DNA of 64,000 nt from Enchytraeus crypticus. Taxonomy: Eukaryota > Annelida > Clitellata > Enchytraeida > Enchytraeidae. Positions within the stretch are counted from its first letter, which is position 1; every line of letters starts with the position of its first letter. The notes below the pieces were generated by a model. The model saw only the letters and a program-made list of their open reading frames with translations, was not told the DNA's origin and searched no databases. Position numbers and translations under genes: made by a program. The DNA is taken from positions 51,929 through 115,928 of the forward strand of contig CAJHZI010000877.1 in assembly GCA_905160935.1 (NCBI GenBank). Reading direction: 5' to 3'. This document shows positions 55,943 to 64,000 of the stretch, in pieces.

Positions 55943-56010
55943 TAAGAGTACTACTGTCGTCCATGACAACATCGAACACTATTGAGAGAAATCCAAGCCG
56001 GTGAGTAAAA
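55943..56010 (-). mobile_element. Family 4 repeat fragment
   Basis: agtactactgtcgtccatgac, aacatcgaacactattgag, aagccggtgagtaaaaaa; joined directly to the 5S SINE head. Confidence 0.6.
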
Positions 56011-56270
56011 AAGTGAACGAATTCAGAAACCTTATCTATTGCATATCATTAGATAGGCTTTTTCCATTGGCCTCTGACTTTGATCAGTGCTTTAGAAATT
56101 ATCTTTTCCACAGATATACACATTTATCAGTCTCTTCTACTATAAAATTTATCTTTTCATATATTAATTTTTATCAATTTATCTTTACAAAATTAATTTT
56201 TCACTTCCACGTTACGCTACAGATATGAAAGATTCAATAAAGCTAAGTCTAAAGTATATGACTGTGACTT

Positions 56271-56385
56271 AAGCTGGTAAAATAGCTAAGGTTAACGTCA
56301 GTTTCCTCACTCGAAAAAGATGTCAGTGACGGGCCAGCCCAGGGTTTGAACCCCGCACATACTGATCCGCACATACTGATAAATG
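56271..56385 (-). mobile_element. tRNA-derived SINE (family 1), 5'-truncated
   Basis: Includes the B box (tttgaacccc) but ends before the A box. The cacatactgatccg segment at the break is duplicated. Confidence 0.8.
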
Positions 56386-56593
56386 CAATGACGGTTCGTG
56401 GTTTATTAGAAAAATGTCTATTGGAAAAGTGAGTTAACCACTCATTCAACCACCAGTACACTAATAATATGGATTTGACCAGCCATACAATGATGTAAGA
56501 TTCATTTCTTGTATAATGTGGTCAATGAATCTGAAATGTTTCGGATCGTACCTTTATTTCCTTTCTCCTGCTTATATAAATGTTTATAAAAAA

Positions 56594-56675
56594 AGCTAAA
56601 ACACTAAAGTTAACGTCTGTTTCCTAACTTGAAAGCGATGTCAGTGGCGGGCTAGCCCAGGATTTGAACCCCTAT
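56594..56675 (-). mobile_element. tRNA-derived SINE (family 1), 5'-truncated
   Basis: aaagttaacgtctgtttccta to ggatttgaacccc; shorter than its neighbour, head missing. Confidence 0.78.
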
Positions 56676-57240
56676 ATCGAAAAGCAATGCTTCTCTGCTT
56701 AGTATAATGAGAACTTTTGAGACAGGGACATTCACATATATTGCTACTGGTATTAAACTAGTATTAGTTTATTTTATGTGTATTATTAATATCCGGACTA
56801 AGTAGTACTATGGTAATATTCCAGTGGTTTTTAAACCAATAGGACGTTGTAATAATAGACTAAGTTGCTCAATGAGCAACGAATAAGAATTTAGAATCCG
56901 ATTAACACGCGGATATCATCTCAAAACTGCTGCAATGCTCCCGTGGGTTCTAATAAAACATGAAATCTATCTCTTTCTATTTATCTCTAAAAGAAGTTTT
57001 GTAGATGTCATTCAATTTCACAGGTTTTTCTGCTGAAAAAGTCATCCGCAGAGAAAATATTTACACGTGTCAGGCTCTGGGAGGTGTTGATGACATGTGA
57101 ATAAAAGTGAGATAGAGCGAAGTGGTGTGTACTAGATAGGTTTCTATAGCGTCATGGGTTGATTAACTTATCCACGGCAACAAATCTAACATAACTCAAA
57201 GAAAAACAAGCAGCTTCTGAGCTTTACAGTAAACTTAATC
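56676..57240. other. AT-rich stretch without recognised features
   Basis: Nothing recognised on either strand. Confidence 0.45.
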
Positions 57241-57264
57241 GATTAAATAGTATAAATGTCAAGC

Positions 57265-57400
57265 AATGGTTTGATCAGTCAATCAATCTATCAGCCAATT
57301 GATCAATCATTCAATGAAACAACTAATCAAGAAATCAATAAGTCTATTTATCTATCTATCTGTTAATCAATCAAACAAACAATCAATCAATTAGCTAATT
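57265..57400. repeat. (ATCA)n-rich degenerate repeat
   Basis: Loose ATCAATCA and TCTA words, like those in the gene introns. Confidence 0.75.
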
Positions 57401-57564
57401 CTTTTATATGAACTCCAATATGACCCCAACATCTATTTAGATGTTCAAGATAACACTAAGCACTCTGGTTGAGTGGTGAGTTTGATATTTTTTGCAACGG
57501 ATCCAATACATAAAAGGTACACATATGTCACGCAGTTTTTCAAATAACTTTGGTTCGATATTGC

Positions 57565-57645
57565 TTTCTCTCTCTCTCTCTCTTTCTCTCTCTCTGTCAC
57601 ACACACACACACACATACACACACACACACACATACACACTCATA
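57565..57645. repeat. (CT)n then (CA)n microsatellite
   Basis: About 30 bp of CT followed by about 40 bp of CA. Confidence 0.96.
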
Positions 57646-58267
57646 CATGACACACGTACATGCACATGCATACACGTGCATGTGCTATTAAACTCAGTGT
57701 GTTATATCGTGGGTGTCATATTTATACAAAAACATTTTCATTTTGTTTGTTCATTAAAATTAAAATAATATATATTCACTATTAATATGGTTATTGCTTC
57801 ACTTCAATTTTAATTTCACTATAGACTTTAATATATCATGTCTTGTTTTGAGAAAGGAATACAAATGAAATAGGTAACCCTTTTCTGAGAAGAATTAAAA
57901 GTTAATTGACAAAAACTAAATATAAAGATATGTTTCCAGGGATATTGTTTAAAATTTATTTTCCATGTAAAAACTGCATGCTGGTATACACTCTTTATCA
58001 CTCTTTTAGCAGATTGAAGAGATGGATTGTGTATTCCACATCCTAACCAGTAGAAGATAGGGACCTGTGATTTCAATCACCTTCTCCAACCAAATCCGAC
58101 CTTTTCTGACATAATCGATTTGGTGGAATTAGGAATACCCTAAATATGGCGCTATTGTGGACATTTTCTGCACCTTAAAGTAAGCACTAACCCTTTAGAC
58201 TTTAATAAGTTTGTAAATTTAGTTTATTTATTTCAAATACTTGTTAATTTCCTATGCAAATATTTAG

Positions 58268-58318
58268 GTGGAAACGGTGTCTAAGACTCCTGTGGAAGCT
58301 TTTGTAAACATCTCTTCA
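58268..58318 (+). CDS. Possible isolated exon on the plus strand
   Basis: Follows a good acceptor (aaatatttag after a pyrimidine-leaning stretch) and ends at tcttcag|gtatca. Reads E-T-V-S-K-T-P-V-E-A-F-V-N-I-S-S, not repetitive, in an open frame. No neighbouring exon or family recognised. The donor sequence is the apparent parent of the minisatellite that follows, as at exons of genes A and B. Confidence 0.25.
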
Positions 58319-58690
58319 GGTATCATCACTCCATGTATCAATACTCTATGTATCAATACTCCATGTATCAATACTCCATGTATCAACACTCCATGTATCA
58401 ATACTCCATGTATCAACACTCCATGTATCAACAGTACAGGTGTCAACACTCCATTTATCAACACTCCAGGTATCAACACTCCATTTATCAACACTCCAGG
58501 TATCAACACTCCAGGTATCAATACTCCATGTATCAACACTCCATGTATCAATACTCCATGTATCAACACTCCAGGTATCAACACTCCAGGTATCAATACT
58601 CCATGTATCAACACTCCATGTATCAACACTCCATGTATCAACACTCCATGTATCAACACTCCATGTCTCAACACTCTAGCTCTCCAGGTA
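58315..58690 (+). repeat. 15-bp minisatellite with donor-like units
   Basis: About 25 units of atcaacactccatgt or atcaacactccaggt. Units with ccag|gtatcaa repeat a splice-donor-like motif found at the end of the possible exon 58268-58318. Open in three plus-strand frames because the period is 15. Confidence 0.95.
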
Positions 58691-58799
58691 TCAATTCAGT
58701 ATAGCTTCTCTATTATTGAATTAACATTTACATTAACATTAACATTTTATCAGGGACCTCTTTCATCATCATCATCAAGCACTAGCTTCAGAAAATAAT

Positions 58800-59400
58800 A
58801 TCTTCTGTTCGATACTGTATAAGAATTTCTAAAAGAAATATTTCACAAAACTCAAGATTCTTCCTTTTTTAGAAAGTTCTCCATTTATCTCGACGGCTGT
58901 AGAAAATTTTCTTAATAATAGAACGGAAACACGATTAATTAACTTTAATTTTCAAAATAATATTGAGTGCATATTTATTTCCTGTTTCTCGGTTTGACTT
59001 CCGTTCTGAGATAATTTTTAAAACACGTTTTATAGACATTTACATGCACACAGCTCGATAAGGAATTGCACTTTTAGAGATTCGGGTGAATCATAAAGTA
59101 GTTCTAGGGATTCATTTCATGAGAGACTCGACCTGCTTAACGGTATCGAGACATGTGGTCAAGGTGAGATGAACAAATACCATTGACTATATATCTGAGG
59201 CCAGGAGTTCAAAAACCAGCAAGGCCATTGACAACTTTTTCCAATGAGACATTGACATTCATTAAATCATTATAAATGTATTGCTCAATCTGGTACGATG
59301 CTCATTAGCACATTTAGTACGAAAAAATTAGCGAATAATACATGAGAAAGAATAAAAAAAAAAAAAAAACATGAGACATTCGCAATTATTTAATTTTTTA
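58800..59400. other. AT-rich stretch without recognised features
   Basis: Nothing recognised except a weak tRNA-like piece near 59190-59230 and a poly(A) run at 59352-59370. Confidence 0.45.
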
Positions 59401-59585
59401 CCGGTTGGATGGTCGAATGGATAGAGAGCTTGCCTGAGAAGCAAGAGGTCATCAGTTCAAACCCCAGGTAGATCGTTTCTGAGAGTATTTCTAGTGATGC
59501 CGAAACAGACGTCATACCGGGCTCTTGTAGACATCGCCATTGAGTAGAGAATGTCGTCTCGAAACCTCTAATAGCATTTTTCAAT
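59401..59585 (+). mobile_element. tRNA-like SINE (family 7)
   Basis: ggttggatggtcgaatggat (A-box-like), an anticodon-loop-like cttgcctgagaagcaag, and cagttcaaaccccag (B-box-like). The body after the tRNA part (gtttctgagagtatttctag on) excludes a plain tRNA gene. The CCA-less 3' side and poor stem pairing also argue against a functional tRNA. Confidence 0.55.
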
Positions 59586-59717
59586 ACAATTGGAAGCTAA
59601 TAGAAAGTTGACATTTTTTCGCTATTTCGTTTTACAACATTTCTAGTTGTTTCTGTTTGAAACTATATTTCGAACCGTAAACTGAATAGATGTTCTATTA
59701 TATATGCGTGTGGGAAT

Positions 59718-59984
59718 ATATTGTGCACTGCCACGTGGCAGGTCCAATGTACATATTCATACTCAGTCTGCTTTCACGCTCTATAAAGAGCAATCCATAG
59801 AGAAATAAGTTAACCTTTTAAACCATTTAAAAATTGCTATACCATACCTAATGTAGCTTATAGCATGAAAATATAGATACTGAGGTGGTTACCAGTTGCC
59901 TTCTTCAGTTTTTGCCTAGTCGCCTCTTACGACACGTGGAGTTAACGGTTGGCCCATTCTTCAGTGTCATGGACAAAACACGGG

Positions 59985-59985
<1 letters not shown>
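59718..59985 (-). mobile_element. Family 2 SINE-like repeat
   Basis: gtgcactgccacgtggcagg, actcagtctgctttcacgctc, gtcgcctcttacgacacgtg, acaaaacacggg; shortened internally. Confidence 0.72.

Positions 59986-60044
<59 letters not shown>
59986..60044. repeat. (TA)n microsatellite
   Basis: About 55 bp of TA between two SINEs. Confidence 0.96.
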
Positions 60045-60047
<3 letters not shown>

Positions 60048-60183
60048 CTAAGGTACAGCTAAGGTTAACGTCAGTTTCCTCGCTAGAAAGCGATGTCAGT
60101 GACGGACGAGCCCAAGATTTGAAGCCGCACCTACTAATCCGCGGTCGAGTATCTTACCGACTTCGCCACTGGCTTCAGCCAGT
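60045..60183 (-). mobile_element. tRNA-derived SINE (family 1)
   Basis: Full inverted copy with ggatttgaa-like B box changed to agatttgaag. Its head continues into cagtgacgaagtcggtaa in the opposite sense, forming a small palindrome at 60163-60196. Confidence 0.85.
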
Positions 60184-60213
60184 GACGAAGTCGGTAATTG
60201 ATTTGAATATACA

Positions 60214-60261
<48 letters not shown>

Positions 60262-60365
60262 CTTTATTTCACCACCCAGTATATTTATATTTATATATAT
60301 ATATATAATTTATATTATTAATTAATTTGATTGAATATACAATTGGTAATTGATTTGAATATACA

Positions 60366-60417
<52 letters not shown>

Positions 60418-60465
60418 GTATTTCACCACCCAATATATTTATATTTATATATATAATTTATATTA

Positions 60466-60503
<38 letters not shown>

Positions 60504-60628
60504 TTTTTGTGTTTACTTGTATGATTATATTGTATTTGATACTTGTCTTGCTACCTGGGTGGTGAAATAAAGCTATATATATATATACCTATATATATAT
60601 ATATATATATATAGCTATAAATAATAGC

Positions 60629-60667
<39 letters not shown>

Positions 60668-60678
60668 GTATGCCTATA

Positions 60679-60716
<38 letters not shown>

Positions 60717-60720
60717 TCAA
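60184..60720. repeat. TA-rich tract with a duplicated and inverted 20-bp core
   Basis: A segment starting aattgatttgaatatacag, then (TA)n, then tttcaccacccagtatat occurs at 60196-60330 and again at 60345-60480. The core is inverted at 60553-60575 (ctgggtggtgaaataaagc). The rest is TA repeat. Confidence 0.88.
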
Positions 60721-61250
60721 ATCATATTCAAGGTCAATGACTGGAATCTTTTCCATATTCGCACTAAGTTTGTTCGCAGATAGATGTAAACTGAATGCCA
60801 GGTTTCCTTAAAGAGGGCAGAGACCCAGCCTCTAATCATCAGGCTTTCAATTATTTTATCCCCAGGGCCTGTTGTATTAGATCAGTGATTCTAATATCTG
60901 TTCTCTCGTAATTGCTTGACGTCAAATTTCGTCACAGAATATTTTAAGTCTGCAGTTATTATAAAGACACAGCGTCTGAGAAAATTCTTTAGTTTAAAAT
61001 AATTATAATTTAACAAAAAATTATATTAAGAGTTGATAGCATGTCTTCGAAAAAGGCTGCATTTTACAATATTTTATATTTTATATTTTCTTACAAATTA
61101 ATATCTCAATTTAAATTAATTTAATCAAAGAATTAAAATTATCGTATAACCAATGACGTATGAATCCACGATACACCGACAGGTTCGGGTAATTTGTTCA
61201 CACATTTATTGGTATTTTACGTGAAGCCAATAAGTGGAAATAAGAATCAT
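60721..61250. other. AT-rich stretch without recognised features
   Basis: Nothing recognised on either strand. Confidence 0.4.
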
Positions 61251-61252
61251 AC

Positions 61253-61501
61253 ATGTGCATTAATATACGGCGTCTAGACATGATAGGTTTTGAAAATTGT
61301 CAAATGGAATTATTAGATACCCGCTTGGGCTGCAACGACAAAAGGAATTTGGTTCTGTGTAAGATGATGCTGATGCAAGAGGATGCGATGATACCGGAAC
61401 CGTTGGATAATATTGGTATAACTTGTAGTTCTGCCAACTGCAAATGCGTGCCAGCTTGCGATGTAAATGTTTGTTCCAATGTAAAGCTGATAAAAAGATA
61501 A
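61253..61501 (+). other. Small Cys-containing ORF, status unknown
   Basis: 82 codons with a Cys cluster near the end (C-x4-C-x-C-x3-C-x4-C). It runs into the SINE at 61486, has no signal peptide and no splice support. Could be a decayed exon or chance. Confidence 0.12.
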
Positions 61502-61623
61502 GGTTTAAGTCAGTTTTCTCACTCGAAAGCGATGTCGGTGACGGGCTAGCCCAGGATTTGAACCCGTATATACTGATCCGCGGTCGAGTATCTTACAGTC
61601 GTCGCCACTGGCTTCAGCCAATG
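61486..61623 (-). mobile_element. tRNA-derived SINE (family 1)
   Basis: Inverted full copy: B box ggatttgaaccc, A-box region cttacagtcgtcgcca (plus strand). Confidence 0.85.
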
Positions 61624-61672
61624 TGTGAAAATACGAAATAAAAATTAAGTAAATAGTAATAATAATAGTAAA

Positions 61673-62095
61673 TGTGCCGTTTGGGACGTCACGGTCATTG
61701 ACACTATGGCAAACTCCTACCTGAATACGACTTCAGTCACAGCCGGTGGTGCTGCTGTTCATGCCGCCTCTAGGAAGTTGGATAAATACCGTGATCTGTC
61801 CTTAGGATATGAAGTTGTTCCGGAGGCTATTGAAACCATGGGCCCGATGAATCCCGAAGGAGTTGACTATTAATGGCATAGGCAGACTTATTGCAGAGCA
61901 AACCGGCGATAAGCGAGAGACATCTTTTCTTTGGCAAAGGCTTTCCATGACTTTGCACAGATTTAATGCAGTCTGCTTCAACAATTCCTTTAAGCCGATT
62001 GATGACCTCGAGTAGCCGGGCGGCGATTCAGCACGTATTGCTTGAATCGTTTTTATCAACCCCAGGTTCTTTACACCGGGGTAAAAAAAAAAAAA
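61673..62095 (+). mobile_element. GYLDD-type LINE, 3' end with nuclease remnant
   Basis: Encodes V-W-D-V-T-V-I-D-T and A-G-G-A-A-V-H-A-A, matching the nuclease part of the element at 52080-52200, followed by a stop at about 61870 and a frame change. Ends with the family tail and poly(A)/(AAT)n at 62086-62128. Confidence 0.85.
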
Positions 62096-62127
62096 ATAAT
62101 AATAATAATATTAATAATAATAATAAT

Positions 62128-62280
62128 AGGCTTAAAGGTATAACATCCATTTCCTCATCCAAGGATGATGTCAGGGACGTCCCCACAGCACACATCACCA
62201 CAGATCAATTCACCCAGACCAATCTGAAAAATAAATGTGCTGAGGAGAAGTCAGATCCTAAGCGAAAGGTGATCAAAAAT
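62128..62280 (-). mobile_element. CR1/L2-like LINE 3' UTR fragment
   Basis: Matches 27495-27640 (cctcatccaaggatgatgtc, agatcaattcacccagacc, aaatgtgctgaggagaag). Joined to the LINE tail by AAT repeats. Confidence 0.75.
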
Positions 62281-62509
62281 TAAAATTATTAAATAGAAAG
62301 AGTATATCCTCAGTAAGCGAGAGTTTGAGGATAGAGCTGCTTGTGTTCTATGACATCCATCAAGAAAGATGAGTGCATGCAACTGAAGGCGTTCAGTGTC
62401 CACTGGCTGAATTACAACACAGATCTCTTCATCCTACAGACCTCACTGTTATAATCTAGCAACAGATCATTAAATGCGTTCACTAACAATAATTACAGTA
62501 ATAAAAACA

Positions 62510-64000
62510 ATATAGTTATATGATAGTTATATGATAGTCACATGATAGTTATATGATAGTTATATGATAGTTATATGATAGTTATATGATAGTTATATGA
62601 TAGTTATATGATAGTTATATGATAGTCACATGATAGTTATATGATAGTCACATGATAGTTTAATGATAGTTATATGTGTAGTTATATGGATACGTTATAT
62701 GATAGGGTTTAAGTGATAGTTATATGAGAGTTATATGATAGTGATTATGATATGTTATATGAAGTGTATATGTATAGTATATGATAGTCACATGATAGTT
62801 CATGTGTATAGTGTGATATTGGATAGTTATATGATAGTTATAGTGTAGTCACATGCTAGTTATTATGATTTGTTGTTTAGATAGTTATAGTGATTAGTTA
62901 TATGCTAGTCACTAATAGTTATATCTAGTATATGATAGTGATTTGTGATGGGTTGTTAGTGGATAGTTATATGATAGTTATAGATAGTGATATGATAGTC
63001 ACATGTAGTACATGGTGCCTTGTTATATGTATGGCACATGAGTTTTATGATAGTCTACATGATAGTTATAGATAGTTATATGGAGTTATATCGATAGTTT
63101 TATGATAGTCAATGATAGTTATATTGATAGTTGTGGTGTGATAGTCTTACATGATCGTTAATGATAGTTATAGATAGTTTATATTGGAGTATTATTATGA
63201 TAGTTATATTGTAGTCACATGATAGTTATATTTCGTTCTATGATAGTTATATGATAGTTATATGATAGTTATATGATAGTTATATGATAGTTATATGATA
63301 GTCACATGATAGTTATATGATAGTTATATGATAGTTATATGATAGTTATATGCTAGTTATATGATAGTTATATGATAGTCACATGATAGTTATATGATAG
63401 TTACATGATAGTCACATGATAGTTATATGATAGTTATATGATAGTCACATGATAGTTATATGATAGTTATATGATAGTTATATGATAGTTATATGATAAT
63501 TATATGATAGTCACATGATAGTCACATGATAGTCACATGATAGTTATATGATAGTTATATGATAGTTATATGATAGTCACATGATAGTTATATGATAGTT
63601 ATATGATAGTTGTATGATAGTCACATGATAGTTATATGATAGTTATATGATAGTCACATGATAGTTATATGATAGTCACATGATAGTTATATGATAGTCA
63701 CATGATAGTTATATGATAGTTATATGATAGTTATATGATAGTTATATGATAGTTATATGATAGTCACATGATAGTTATATGACAGTTATATGATAGTCAC
63801 ATGATAGTTATATGATAGTTATATGATAGTTATATGATAGTTATATGATAGTTGTATGATAGTCACATGATAGTTATATGATAGTTATATGATAGTCACA
63901 TGATAGTTATATGATAGTCACATGATAGTTATATGATAGTCACATGATAGTTATATGATAGTTATATGATAGTTACATGATAGTCACATGATAGTTATAT
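62510..64000. repeat. 11-bp satellite running off the right edge
   Basis: Units of gatagttatat mixed with gatagtcacat in irregular order. The parts 62515-62660 and 63235-64000 are regular; 62660-63235 has many one- and two-base indels. Confidence 0.96.

Noticed and set aside
58268-58798. 176-codon plus-strand ORF as a whole gene
   Set aside because: Beyond the first 17 codons it is 15-bp repeat. Only the short segment before the array is kept, as a weak exon candidate.
59401-59475. Functional tRNA gene
   Set aside because: Boxes are present but the stems pair poorly and a SINE-type body follows.

Overview
The window is animal nuclear DNA. It has long introns with GT-AG splice sites, very few long ORFs, many short interspersed elements (SINEs), decayed non-LTR retrotransposons (LINEs) and large amounts of AT-rich micro- and minisatellite. 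Nothing suggests a prokaryote. The gene type and the repeat mix fit an invertebrate, perhaps a lophotrochozoan such as a mollusc; that placement is an inference and weak.

The gene content is a tandem pair of paralogous multi-exon genes, head to tail on the minus strand. Gene A lies at 38950-25328 (10 coding exons, 834 codons plus stop). Gene B lies at 21204-1095 (10 coding exons, 1208 codons plus stop). I rebuilt both from splice sites, reading phase and similarity between the copies, and each gives one open frame. Both encode a variable N-terminal region, a helical block, armadillo-like repeats, a TIR domain and a C-terminal SAM domain. This order (ARM-TIR-SAM) differs from SARM1 (ARM-SAM-SAM-TIR). 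A glutamate aligning with the SARM1 NADase catalytic Glu is kept in both, and in both its codon is split by a phase-1 intron. A role in NAD cleavage and innate or stress signalling is an inference. Gene B has lost, or never gained, the intron before the TIR exon, and carries a roughly 530-residue low-complexity linker with eight copies of a decapeptide.

The most unusual structure is in the introns. At several exons the 3' end of the exon plus its 5' splice site, or sequence right beside it, has been copied into the adjoining intron, often expanding into a minisatellite that repeats the splice donor. Examples are at 13570-14200 (36 bp), 37976-38261 (32 bp), 12247-12520 (two copies of an exon end), 30393-30616 and 4425-4624. 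A similar case follows a possible plus-strand exon at 58268-58318.

Layout: 1-21204 gene B; 21205-25327 intergenic repeats; 25328-38950 gene A, with a CR1/L2-like LINE in one intron; 38951-64000 mostly gene-poor, with a 673-bp hAT-type MITE with an 8-bp target duplication (39951-40623), a LINE with a GYLDD reverse transcriptase and a restriction-like nuclease (50410-52530), a long inverted repeat with arms of about 387 bp (53525-54359), and an 11-bp satellite running off the right edge. The SINEs include a tRNA-derived family (10 copies), a 5S-rRNA-derived family (3 copies plus a fragment) and several others.
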